From positions 558,001 to 622,000 of the forward strand of contig OX638327.1 in assembly GCA_951812745.1 (NCBI GenBank): 64,000 nt of DNA, read 5' to 3'. The stretch is from an uncultured Nitrospirales bacterium. Its GTDB lineage: Bacteria; Nitrospirota; Nitrospiria; Nitrospirales; UBA8639. Numbering within the stretch: position 1 is the first letter of the stretch; each line of letters opens with the position of its first letter. Under the pieces are notes generated by a model that was not told the DNA's origin, did no database searches, and saw only the letters and a list, made by a program, of their open reading frames with translations. The translations under genes were made by a program, and so were the position numbers. Below are positions 1 through 12,198 of this stretch, in pieces.

Positions 1-90
1 TAATAGCATAGAGCAAAAGAGTTGGCTGTCAAGCTCTCAAGAAGCGTAGAAGACTAATGAGGCTAATACGTCGAAGGGACATGCCTTATG

Positions 91-140
91 GCCCTCACCT
101 CCCTCGCCCCTGGCGGGAGAGGGTCGGGGTGAGGGGGGGC
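91..140. repeat. Intergenic palindromic repeat, copy 1
   Basis: The outer arms CCCTCACC (92-99) and GGTGAGGG (128-135) are exact inverted repeats around an inner CTCGCCCC/GGGAGAGGG hairpin. Two related copies lie in inverted orientation at 39686-39815. This is the widespread CCCTCACC...GGGAGAGGG type of bacterial intergenic palindrome. It lies upstream of the AAA+ gene and could fold in RNA, but no function can be read from the sequence. Confidence 0.7.
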
Positions 141-269
141 ATAAATGTCGGCTAAGCGCAGTAAAGGCTTTCGTGTTCGTTGAGCGGGAGCCGCTTCATT
201 GACCCTCGAAAATGCCTGTGCTAGCTTGTATTTGATTGCGAACCCGGGTTTTCCGAAAGGCAGCGTGCC

Positions 270-1229
270 ATGTCTCATAGCTCCGAACGACACCCTGAAC
301 AGCAGAGAATGATGCAGATCGAGGGGATTTCCCTGCGTCTGGCCCAGCCTGATCCGTCACAGCAGGAGTGGATCGGCGATCGGGAGGTCCTTCAGCAACT
401 CCTGGCGTGCTGGCTCGTGGTGGATGAGAAAGATCTTCCGCTGTGTCCGCGAATCATGGGCCAACCCGGCATCGGAAAGACGACGTTGGCCACGTCCGCC
501 GCGCGGGAGCGGAAACAGGACTTCTACATTTATCAATGTACGGCCGATACGAGGCCCGAGGATTTATTGATTACCCCGGTCATTGCGGAAGGGAACACGA
601 TTCAGTACCAGGCCTCTCCGTTAGTCACCGCGATGTTGACCGGCGGAGTCTGTTTGTTGGACGAAGGCAATCGGATGAACGAGAAGAGTTGGGCGTCCCT
701 GGCGCCCTTGCTCGATCACCGGCGTTCGGTGGAATCCGTGGTGGCCGGCATCCAGGTCAACGCCCATGCGGATTTCCGGTGTTGTGTGACCATGAACGAG
801 GATGCCTCTACGTATGAAGTGCCGGATTATATTCTTTCGCGCCTCCAACCCAGTTTGAAACTGGAGTTTCCAGCCCGTGACCACGAGCTGGCCATCCTCC
901 ACTATCATTTGCCGTTTTCTCCACAGGAGATTCTGACGATCACCGTGGAGTTCTTGCAAAAGGCGCATCGACTCGATCTCGGATTTTCGGTGAGAGACGG
1001 TATTCACCTGGTCCAGTATGCGCTCAAACGGTTGGCGCAGGATCCGTCACATCCCCTGTCCCGCGACGAGGTTTGGCGGGAGGCGCTCATCAAAGTGCTT
1101 GGTGAGGAGGCGCTGGATCTGGAGGCGCTCGCGCAACAGCGAAAACGGGCCGTTGGCGAACAGGCGTTTCCCAGGGGATTGGGTGATTTCTTTTTTGAAC
1201 CCGATGATCCGTTGCATCCCGACAAATAA
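270..1229 (+). CDS. MoxR-like AAA+ ATPase
   Basis: A 319-residue AAA+ ATPase of the MoxR/dynein-like (AAA_5) type. The Walker A motif GQPGIGKT is at residues 64-71, Walker [11 protein letters not shown] at about 127-136, and a sensor-1-like segment containing TMNED lies near 175. The stretch between Walker A and B (TADTRPEDL...) and the aligned [15 protein letters not shown] segment are typical of MoxR proteins, which remodel partner proteins and often act with a co-encoded partner. There is no signal peptide, so it should be cytosolic. The ATG at 270 follows a purine-rich GAAAGG. The next gene starts only 6 nt after its stop, so the two are almost certainly co-transcribed. No VWA-domain gene, the commonest MoxR partner, is visible here. 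The family call is firm; the substrate is unknown. Confidence 0.85.
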   Translation: MSHSSERHPEQQRMMQIEGISLRLAQPDPSQQEWIGDREVLQQLLACWLVVDEKDLPLCPRIMGQPGIGKTTLATSAARERKQDFYIYQCTADTRPEDLLITPVIAEGNTIQYQASPLVTAMLTGGVCLLDEGNRMNEKSWASLAPLLDHRRSVESVVAGIQVNAHADFRCCVTMNEDASTYEVPDYILSRLQPSLKLEFPARDHELAILHYHLPFSPQEILTITVEFLQKAHRLDLGFSVRDGIHLVQYALKRLAQDPSHPLSRDEVWREALIKVLGEEALDLEALAQQRKRAVGEQAFPRGLGDFFFEPDDPLHPDK

Positions 1230-1235
1230 GCGTCC

Positions 1236-5943
<4,708 letters not shown>

Positions 5944-5952
5944 CACACCACA

Positions 5953-6021
5953 CCGAGAAATCTCGCCGTGCTTGACGAGGCCGGATTTCTTGAACTGATT
6001 CGGACCGCCGGCTTCGATTGA
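5953..6021 (+). pseudogene. Remnant of an ordinary ligA 3' end (last BRCT helix)
   Basis: Starting just after the ligA stop, a reading frame ends in VLDEAGFLELIRTAGFD and then TGA at 6019-6021. This matches the standard C-terminus of canonical LigA BRCT domains (the RxLGVxVLDEAxFLxLL pattern). It has no start codon and is not in use. The simplest reading is that a native ligA stood here and that the longer ligase replaced its body, leaving the final codons. The match comes from family knowledge; I could not run an alignment. Confidence 0.7.
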
Positions 6022-6044
6022 GGAAAAAGATGAAACGGCCGGCG

Positions 6045-7328
6045 TTATTTGGAAGAACTGACTTGGGCGGGCTCCGGTTCTTCGTGGGACACGTCCTCCA
6101 GTTTGAGGATCTGAACACTCTTGATGGATCGGTTATCGGCATCCCGGATGGTCAGCAGACAACCGGCCACCTGGAGTTCCTCGCCAACTGAAGGAATATG
6201 ACCGAGGCGCTGCTGGATGAGCCCGCTGATGGTATAGAAGAGGACGTCTTCGTCTTTATCCAAGGCAACCTTCAGAAATTCATTGATTTTGCGAACTTCC
6301 GTTCGCCCGCTCACCAAAATTTCATTTTTGCCGACCCTTTTGATCAGTTCCTCGGTCACGTCCGTCTCGTCAAGAATATCACCGACGACCTCTTCCAACA
6401 GATCTTCCGTGGTGACTAATCCCATGATCCCGCCGAATTCGTTCACGACTATCGCAATGTGACGTTTCTCCTGCTGGAACTGCTTCAACAGATCACCTAC
6501 CGGTTTGGAAATGGGAATGAAGAGCGGCGGGAGGGCTAATGCCTTCAGCTTGCTGGTGCTTTTCCCTTGGGCCAGTTCGGTCAAGGCATGCGTACGATAC
6601 AGAATGCCCGTGATGTTATCGCGGATGCCGCCGTCATAGACGGGAATCCGCGAATGTTTGGTGTTGAATAATTCCTCTTTGGCTTCGTCCAAAGAAAGAT
6701 TGCCGTCCATGACGACCGTGTCGATTCTCGGAGTCATGACGTCTCGTGCCGTGAGCTCGGTGAACGCGAAGACGTTTTTGATCATCTCCACCTTTTCGTT
6801 TTCAAGCACCCCGGCTTTACCTCCGGCCTCGATCATGATCTTCAGTTCTTCTTTCGTCACGAATGGAACGGCTAGCCCCCGTCCCCCGGTCAATTTCAAA
6901 ATCAGAGGTTCCAACAGGAATAAAGCCGGAGAGAAGAGCTTTTCCGCCCAATAGATCATGTGCGCGAAGAATTGGATGGCGGACGGTGCGTGTTTGGCGC
7001 ACAGGGTTTTGGGAACGATTTCCCCGAAGATCAGCACAAAAACCGTCAACGCGCCTGTCGCAATCGCGACCGCTTCGGACCCGAAATGTTCAAAGGTGAG
7101 GATGGAAATCAACGCGGCGGCCGTCAGGTTGACGACGTTGTTCCCGATCAGGATGGTCGAAAGCAGTCGCTGGGGATTCTGTCTGAGGGAAAGCGCCAGG
7201 TTCGCAGCCCGGCGGCCTTCTTCTTTCATGGTTTCCAAGCGGCTTTCGGGAAGGGAAAAGAACGCAATTTCCGCTCCTGAAAACAACCCGGAGAACACCA
7301 GACAAATCAGAATGACGATGTATTCCAT
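6045..7328 (-). CDS. CNNM/CorC-HlyC family membrane protein with CBS domains
   Basis: A 427-residue inner-membrane protein of the CNNM transmembrane plus CBS-pair plus CorC_HlyC type, associated with Mg2+/Co2+ export or efflux control. An N-terminal membrane domain begins MEYIVILICLVFSGLFSGAE with the conserved FSGAEIAFFS motif, followed by further helices through about residue 160, including GEIVPKTLCAKHAP. A CBS pair then follows (TARDVMTPRIDTVVMDG near 195; HIAIVVNEFGGIMGLVTTEDLLEEVVGDI near 290-320), and a C-terminal CorC/HlyC domain (ILVSGRTEVRKINEFL) runs to about residue 405. The length is normal for the family. It is transcribed alone on the minus strand and points toward the ligA scar. 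The ATG at 7328 starts directly at the first membrane helix. Confidence 0.93.
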   Translation of the reverse strand: MEYIVILICLVFSGLFSGAEIAFFSLPESRLETMKEEGRRAANLALSLRQNPQRLLSTILIGNNVVNLTAAALISILTFEHFGSEAVAIATGALTVFVLIFGEIVPKTLCAKHAPSAIQFFAHMIYWAEKLFSPALFLLEPLILKLTGGRGLAVPFVTKEELKIMIEAGGKAGVLENEKVEMIKNVFAFTELTARDVMTPRIDTVVMDGNLSLDEAKEELFNTKHSRIPVYDGGIRDNITGILYRTHALTELAQGKSTSKLKALALPPLFIPISKPVGDLLKQFQQEKRHIAIVVNEFGGIMGLVTTEDLLEEVVGDILDETDVTEELIKRVGKNEILVSGRTEVRKINEFLKVALDKDEDVLFYTISGLIQQRLGHIPSVGEELQVAGCLLTIRDADNRSIKSVQILKLEDVSHEEPEPAQVSSSK

Positions 7329-7702
7329 GGGTTCAGATCAGAGAGAAACGCTAATCCTGGGCGGAACGGCCTGAAAGCCTAGAGAAATCAACCCTTTTGC
7401 TTGGCAATGGTTATGTACTGGGAAACGGGCAAAGAAAAACGGAAAAGGCGGGTAGAGAAGCTTGCACTGGTGACGGGAATATCGTCTGGGACCGTCGTCG
7501 TCCATTGGGTGTCCATAATCCTAGCACAGGAGTTCATTCCGTATCAACAGGGCACTCGAAATATTTTGAGAATCCACTCAACCAAAGCACGGCCGCTCCC
7601 TTCTTTCTTCCCTTCTGTCATTCCCGACATTTTTAATCGGGAATCCAGCGTCTTTAGTCCTTAGATAGAGATGAGGCCGGAGAGTCAGAGACTATGCCGT
7701 CC
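7329..7702. other. Intergenic region without a convincing gene
   Basis: This 374-bp gap lies upstream of the CNNM gene. Short overlapping frames exist on the plus strand but have no ribosome-binding site and no recognisable sequence. The only structured element seen is the hairpin repeat at 7620-7644. The CNNM promoter should lie near 7330-7400, but I see no clear -35/-10 pair. Confidence 0.5.
7620..7644. repeat. Dispersed hairpin repeat (ATTCCCGA...TCGGGAAT)
   Basis: ATTCCCGA (7620-7627) and TCGGGAAT (7637-7644) form a perfect 8-bp stem with an A/T-rich 9-nt loop, followed by CCAGCG. It belongs to the common GTCATTCCCG...CGGGAATCCAG class of intergenic repeat. A diverged copy is at 17443-17469 and a cousin at 15644. 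Confidence 0.65.
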
Positions 7703-8926
7703 CTATTCAGAAGCCAACCGGTCGAACTTGTAGCTTTGCTTACTCAGAACGGGAAACACCGTAAAGATCGGCGTGCTGTGCGGAATAACGCCCGTGTCCG
7801 TTCCCGGGCTCAAGGTCAAATGGAGATTCACGAAATTAAAACTCAGGCCTTCCTGCCAGGGGTGCGCTTGGGCCTCCGCATAGGTCGGAACCTTGTCCGA
7901 GGCATAGGAGCGGGTCATCAGCCCCGCGCCGCCCTGAAGCCCGTATTCATACAAGTCCGGTGCGCCTTGGATCAGGACGGACACCTTGGAGGCGTCGAAC
8001 CAGACTTTAAAATTGCAACTGACCTGAATGAACGGCCCTAGACTGCCCGTATGTTCAAGTACGGCGAGCGGGTAGGCATATTCCGGAGGCACGTCTCCGG
8101 AAGCAGGCACGGACGCGGCGGGGAACTCGGCATCCTTGATGCCGGAGAAGGACACGAATAAAAGATGAGGGTCGTCCAGGGCAATGTCATAGACTTGCCC
8201 GTCATGATAACTGCACAATTTCCCCATCTCATAGCGAAGAGGATACGAGTATCCCATTTTCGCGTAAAAAATCCGGATGCCCGCTTCCAGCGGATCATCG
8301 GGACGGCGGCTGATCTTCAGGTCGAAGGGGAGCATCATATGAAACCCGTTCGTCCGAACGGCCATGAAGGGAGCGCAGGCGCCGGGGAACTCCTTGTGCA
8401 AGGTCTCATTCTCCGGCTCGAATCGTTTGGGCGTACCGCCGAAATGCTGTGCGGTCTTGGCCTCCTTGGTCAGCCGATACTTGTTTTGGTAATACGCGCC
8501 GGCGCGCTTCTGCGCCAGATCCAGGAAATAGTCGGGGAGATCCGTCTCGACGATCAACGTGTGGCGGTCGACGGAGGCATTCCGGGACGATTTCATGGCG
8601 TCGTTATAGATGGCCAACTCGGCGGTGGTTTTCTGAACGTCATGCTCCAATTCCCTGTCCAGTTCGGGATCGAAGAACCGCGTGGTCGAGAGAAGCTGGC
8701 GGGCCTTTTGCAGTAATTCCAATTTGAGCGAATAGCGTTTGGGTTCCGCGGCAATGGCCTGGGTCGTTGCGATGATCAAACTGAACTGTTCTTCCGGAGC
8801 AATGCCGAGTGCCGTCAAGTCCTGTTCGCGAAGAAACGAGATCGCCAATGGCCCAAACGCCTCTTCACGGCGGAGGCCGAGCGTCAGCAGATAATTAAGA
8901 TACGAACGGGCTTCATCCTGGGTCAT
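7703..8926 (-). CDS. Hypothetical protein, 407 aa
   Basis: I do not recognise the family. The protein has no signal peptide and no membrane segment. The N-terminal 120 residues look helical and charged (MTQDEARSYLNYLLTLG, then a region around LLQKARQLLSTTRFF). The middle and C-terminal parts are mixed and rich in aromatic residues and Pro, with GGAGLMTRSYASDKVPTYAEAQ near 345, which suggests a globular beta-containing domain. It stands alone on the minus strand: its 5' side carries about 270 bp of non-coding sequence with a hairpin repeat, and its 3' side faces the CNNM gene promoter region. Codon use resembles the core genes here. The reading frame and ATG at 8926 are convincing; the function is unknown. 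Confidence 0.75.
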   Translation of the reverse strand: MTQDEARSYLNYLLTLGLRREEAFGPLAISFLREQDLTALGIAPEEQFSLIIATTQAIAAEPKRYSLKLELLQKARQLLSTTRFFDPELDRELEHDVQKTTAELAIYNDAMKSSRNASVDRHTLIVETDLPDYFLDLAQKRAGAYYQNKYRLTKEAKTAQHFGGTPKRFEPENETLHKEFPGACAPFMAVRTNGFHMMLPFDLKISRRPDDPLEAGIRIFYAKMGYSYPLRYEMGKLCSYHDGQVYDIALDDPHLLFVSFSGIKDAEFPAASVPASGDVPPEYAYPLAVLEHTGSLGPFIQVSCNFKVWFDASKVSVLIQGAPDLYEYGLQGGAGLMTRSYASDKVPTYAEAQAHPWQEGLSFNFVNLHLTLSPGTDTGVIPHSTPIFTVFPVLSKQSYKFDRLASE

Positions 8927-8980
8927 AGTCTGAACTTTCGGTCATGCCTTCCTGTTTCCCCTCCTTTGTAAGGACGGGAA

Positions 8981-9002
8981 CTTTTTCCGAAGAGGGAAAA
9001 GT
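8981..9002. repeat. Dispersed hairpin repeat, copy A
   Basis: A 22-bp sequence, CTTTTTCCGAAGAGGGAAAA plus GT, occurs identically at 15671-15692. CTTTTTCC pairs with GGGAAAAG (one G-U pair) around a GAAGA loop, and both copies continue with a similar TTGGGAG/TCGGGAG. It is an intergenic repeat of unknown role. Confidence 0.7.
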
Positions 9003-9157
9003 TGGGAGACAGAGACTGTGGATGGAGAGAGCTTTTGCGGCAATTCTAAGGAAACCGTGTCTGTCAGGACAAGGGGAAGGCCAAGCCAGTGGAGAGGCCA
9101 AGTCGGAAGGGGAGGGCCGGACGAGACTTACTTGCTGCCATTGAGTTGAGTGGGGTG

Positions 9158-9472
9158 CCAGGATTCACTCGATTGCGAAAGAACTCAAGTCTCAGTCAAA
9201 TGTCTTCATCCGCCTCATCTTCGTCGTAGTAGTCGTCACCGTCTGCGATGAGATCGTCCGAGACGGGGGCCACTTGCTCTTTCGAACAAAACGTTTTGCC
9301 GGACAAGTCTGGCGTATCCCATCCCAAAGCCAGGGCAGGAACACCTGTCAGTACTAAAAGCAGAAAAAGGGTGAGAAATGGTTTCATGATGATTCTCCTT
9401 TCCTCTGCGAACAGCCGGAATCCCGAGTAGATCCGCCGCTGTCATCGAGCACGATTGTTGAGTGAATCCTGG
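9158..9472. repeat. 13-bp inverted repeats bracketing the first acidic micro-protein gene
   Basis: CCAGGATTCACTC at 9158-9170 and its exact reverse complement GAGTGAATCCTGG at 9460-9472 flank a 315-bp unit that holds one small gene (9196-9387). There is no transposase, and no clear target duplication is seen next to the arms. The arrangement resembles a small non-autonomous cassette or a long-range regulatory pair. Confidence 0.6.
9196..9387 (-). CDS. Small exported acidic protein, paralogue 1
   Basis: 63 residues. An N-terminal signal-like segment, MKPFLTLFLLLVLTGVPALA, is followed by LGW and a short mature part with one Cys, ending in a run of Asp/Glu/Tyr (DDYYDEDEADEDI). The ATG at 9387 is preceded at good spacing by AAAGGAG, strong evidence of translation. 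A second gene of the same length and plan lies at 9773-9964: the two share M-K-x-F-L, an LTGxPA core and LGW at the same positions and both have acidic tails. The mature peptide would act outside the inner membrane. An acidic exported peptide encoded near a Ni/Co-type transporter could bind cations, but that is inference. Exact 13-bp inverted repeats flank the gene. Confidence 0.7.
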   Translation of the reverse strand: MKPFLTLFLLLVLTGVPALALGWDTPDLSGKTFCSKEQVAPVSDDLIADGDDYYDEDEADEDI

Positions 9473-9772
9473 CTAATACATTGTACATGATGTTTCTTGT
9501 ATATTTAGTAACCGTTACAAATATGTCATATATATTACGAAAATGACATTTATATTACATCTATGTAAATTATTGATCTGTTTAGTGGTGCAATATTACG
9601 CTAAATTTGCACTAATTAGGTGCATTTTAGTCCCATATATGCACTAAATTGACGCTATTCTGTGCCATATTGTCACTAAAAGATGTTGATTTGATGCTGA
9701 AGGGATTCTAGCTTGTGGCCGGAAAGGAGTTTTTTGCTGGCGGGTGTGGGAAACGCGGGTTTGCCTTGTCAT
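9473..9772 (-). promoter_or_regulatory. AT-rich spacer with palindromes and 32-bp-phased CACTAA repeats
   Basis: This 300-bp non-coding spacer lies upstream of acidic paralogue 1 and is far more AT-rich than its surroundings. Visible elements are: a GTAAC-C-GTTAC palindrome (9508-9518); ATGTCAT (9523-9529) inverted to ATGACAT (9543-9549), 20 bp centre to centre; and the hexamer CACTAA at 9610, 9642 and 9674, exactly 32 bp apart, within degenerate direct repeats (9601-9696). TTAGTGGTGCAA (9582-9593) is inverted relative to TTGCACTAA (9607-9615). This looks like a multi-site protein-binding region. No gene is seen in it. Confidence 0.55.
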
Positions 9773-9964
9773 TCAATCATAGTCGTCATCCTCCTTTTCT
9801 TCATCTTCATCGTCCGGAACTTCATCATCATGACTCTGCGGCATCAGCTGTAACTGCAACGCATCATCCCCTCTATAGGATGAATCCGCCATTTGCCATC
9901 CCAAAGAATTGGCGGGAGCGCCGGTCAACATCAATATCAGAAAAAAATCGAGAAATCGTTTCAT
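9773..9964 (-). CDS. Small exported acidic protein, paralogue 2
   Basis: 63 residues counted from the ATG at 9964 (a GTG one codon earlier is possible). AAAGGTGG sits at proper spacing upstream. The signal-like segment MKRFLDFFLILMLTGAPANS is followed by LGW, then a mature part rich in Asp, Glu, Gln and two Met, ending in HDDEVPDDEDEEKEDDDYD. It shares length, signal core (LTGxPA), LGW and acidic tail with paralogue 1. It lies 28 nt downstream of the NiCoT/UreH-type transporter gene on the same strand, so the two probably form an operon. That suggests a link to divalent metal handling outside the cytoplasm, which is inference. I know of no named family. Confidence 0.7.
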   Translation of the reverse strand: MKRFLDFFLILMLTGAPANSLGWQMADSSYRGDDALQLQLMPQSHDDEVPDDEDEEKEDDDYD

Positions 9965-9992
9965 CACGTACCACCTTTCTCAAATGACAGGT

Positions 9993-10709
9993 TCACGCGT
10001 ACAGAAGGAAAGCGACTCCGGCCTCCACCAGCAACACCGTGCCGAGCGCCATCGTGACGAACCCCACGACGGCCTGCAGGCTGCGATGAGCCCACGTGAA
10101 AGCCTGCGCGGTCCAGGCCATAGGCACGGCGAGCAATGACGAAAGCACCGTCATGCCGGCAATCGAGCCAAGACCGAACAACGCGACGTAGAGCAGGCCC
10201 ATGACCGGGTCCTGCACGGTCGAAGTAGTCAGGACCACCAACGCGGCTGATCCGGCCAAACCGTGGACCATGCCCACCAGCAGAGTCCGCAGGGGGAGCC
10301 TGCTCGCATGGCTATGAACGTGACGGTCGGGATCATGGCCCCCGTTCTCACCGAGATGGCTATGGACGTGGAAATGGCTCCGGCCGTCGGCATGCCGGTG
10401 GCTATGAAAATGCAGACGGTCGCGCCACAGGCGAAGGAGCACCTGCCCGCCCAGCAGGATCAGCATCACGCCGACGACACCTTCCAGCACCTGGGCCAGG
10501 GTGTCACCGAAGCGCAGATCCAGGAAGACAGCCGCACCGGCAAAGAGGAACAAGGTCAACGTATGCCCCAGGCCCCAGACCGCGCCGTGGGCGGCGATCC
10601 GGCGAACCGATCGCGTGCCCGTGCAAAGCGACGAGACGGCCGCGACGTGATCGGCCTCCAACGCATGCTGCATGCCAAGCACAAGCCCCAGCAGAAGAAT
10701 GCCCGTCAT
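9993..10709 (-). CDS. NiCoT/UreH-type nickel or cobalt transporter
   Basis: A 238-residue inner-membrane protein of the HoxN/HupN/NixA/UreH group. The signature GMQHALEADHVAAV (about 12-25) contains the HX4DH metal motif in the first helix. Further helices follow, with GHTLTLFLFAG, GGQVLLRL and, after a His-rich cytosolic loop (HFHSHRHADGRSHFHVHSH), GMVHGLAGSAALVVLTTSTV and GLGSIAGMTVLSSLLAVPM. The size fits the short UreH/SulP-like members with about 6 helices. The substrate is most likely Ni2+ or Co2+, and the His-rich loop supports metal binding. It precedes the acidic exported protein at 9773-9964 by 28 nt on the same strand. I see no metal riboswitch upstream. Confidence 0.88.
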   Translation of the reverse strand: MTGILLLGLVLGMQHALEADHVAAVSSLCTGTRSVRRIAAHGAVWGLGHTLTLFLFAGAAVFLDLRFGDTLAQVLEGVVGVMLILLGGQVLLRLWRDRLHFHSHRHADGRSHFHVHSHLGENGGHDPDRHVHSHASRLPLRTLLVGMVHGLAGSAALVVLTTSTVQDPVMGLLYVALFGLGSIAGMTVLSSLLAVPMAWTAQAFTWAHRSLQAVVGFVTMALGTVLLVEAGVAFLLYA

Positions 10710-10961
10710 AACTTATGCCCCCGGAAAAGGCATGCTGCCAATCATATGCTCTCAAGCCTCCATACAGAAGGTCTCTACTGTACGTTTCGTCGAGTTCTGT
10801 TGACAAGAGGACGGAGAACGACGCCCGGCCCCTGCAAGGCCTGGTTTCATGGTCGTGGCTCTCAGGCGAAGTTGTCGCGCCGGTCTTGCGTGGCGGGTTA
10901 TTGACCTTCATTGCGGCCCTATCCATAATGATCGCGTGACTGCAGGAAGGGGTGCTTGGTC

Positions 10962-12101
10962 ATGATTGATTGGCTTGGGATTGATCACCTGTTCGATCTG
11001 TCCAGGACGGAAGCGATTGCAGGATTCTTTACCCCGCTGGCGATCTTCGCCGTGTTTTTCCTGGCGCAGCTCATCCTTCCGGCAAGGCGGGTTCCCGGCT
11101 ACGTCATCAATCCGGAAACCGGGCAACCCCGCAACTATCGGCTCAACGGTCTTTTGGCGTTTGCCATCGCGCTGATCGTGTGGGCTCTCGAACTCACCGG
11201 GATGCCGCGTGATTGGTTCTACCGGTCCTCGATCTATGCCGTGGCCGGCGGAACGGTCTTCGCTACAATCTTGACCATCATTGCGGTGTTCAGCCAGCCG
11301 CAAGGCAAGGTGAAGAATCCGCTCCTGGCGCTATGGTGCGGCCGGGCCCAGGAACTGTCGTTCTTCAACGAACGCTTCGACGTCAAGATGTATCTGTATG
11401 CCGTCGGTGGGACGATGTTGTCGCTCAACGTCCTGTCCGGGGCCGTGTACCACTACGATCGCTTTGGCGAAGACGCCAATCCGGGCGTATTCCTGTATGC
11501 GGCGTTCTTCACGTTCTACATACTGGACTATTTCATCTTTGAGCGCGTCACGCTCTATACCTACGACCTGATCCATGAGAATGTCGGCTTCAAATTGTTC
11601 TGGGGCGGCCTCGTGGTCTACGGGTGGCTGTTCATCCTCCCGTTGTGGGGCATGGCCGTGTACCCGGACCCCGGATTCTCGCCGGCATGGACGTCCGTGT
11701 GGCTCATCGGAACGACGGCGCTGTTCCTTTTCGGATGGGGCATTTCGCGTGGCGCCAACATGCAGAAGTACGCATGCAAGCGATGGCCCGACCGCAAGTT
11801 CCTCGGGTTTATCGAGCCGGAGTACATCGAGGCGGGTGACCGCAAGATCCTGTGCAGTGGTTTCTGGGGTGTCGCCCGCCACTTCAACTACTTGGGCGAG
11901 GGGTTCCTTGCCCTGTCGATTGCCTTGGTCTTCGGCTACTTCACCAATCCCTGGGTTTGGACGTACTTTGTCTTCGTCGTCTCGTTTTTTCTCTTCCGTC
12001 AACTTGATGACGACCGACACTGCGCCGAAAAATACGGCGCCGAAAAGTGGGCCGAGTATCAGGCGCGAGTAAAGTACCGGATTTTCCCCGGCGTGTATTG
12101 A
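10962..12101 (+). CDS. Sterol C14-reductase-like (ERG4/ERG24 family) membrane protein
   Basis: About 380 residues with roughly nine membrane segments. The C-terminal third carries family signatures: LCSGFWGVARHFNYLGEG (about 286-303) and, at the end, RQLDDDRHCAEKYGAEKWAEY followed by VKYRIFPGVY. These match the ERG4/ERG24 delta-14/delta-24(28) sterol reductases, which use NADPH to reduce a ring or side-chain double bond. Bacterial members exist in a few sterol-making or intracellular bacteria. No sterol biosynthetic gene (squalene epoxidase, oxidosqualene cyclase, CYP51) is in the window, so the substrate could be a different polycyclic or isoprenoid lipid. AGGAAGG at 10944-10950 fits either the ATG at 10962 or a TTG at 10956. 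Confidence 0.85.
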   Translation: MIDWLGIDHLFDLSRTEAIAGFFTPLAIFAVFFLAQLILPARRVPGYVINPETGQPRNYRLNGLLAFAIALIVWALELTGMPRDWFYRSSIYAVAGGTVFATILTIIAVFSQPQGKVKNPLLALWCGRAQELSFFNERFDVKMYLYAVGGTMLSLNVLSGAVYHYDRFGEDANPGVFLYAAFFTFYILDYFIFERVTLYTYDLIHENVGFKLFWGGLVVYGWLFILPLWGMAVYPDPGFSPAWTSVWLIGTTALFLFGWGISRGANMQKYACKRWPDRKFLGFIEPEYIEAGDRKILCSGFWGVARHFNYLGEGFLALSIALVFGYFTNPWVWTYFVFVVSFFLFRQLDDDRHCAEKYGAEKWAEYQARVKYRIFPGVY

Positions 12102-12198
12102 GAGGGCTCCCTGGAGAATCCATATAGGCGCCTGCAACTTCGTGATCCTGACCTGAAAGCAGTGAAGAGCAGTACGGAAAATTTCTCTCGTCATCCTC

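Noticed and set aside
7397-7664. Overlapping plus-strand frames between the CNNM and 407-residue genes.
   Set aside because: Two frames cover the same DNA, neither has a ribosome-binding site, and a repeat lies inside them.
9158-9472. Insertion sequence bounded by 13-bp inverted repeats.
   Set aside because: The enclosed gene is a small exported protein, no transposase is present and no target duplication was seen; kept only as a possible cassette.
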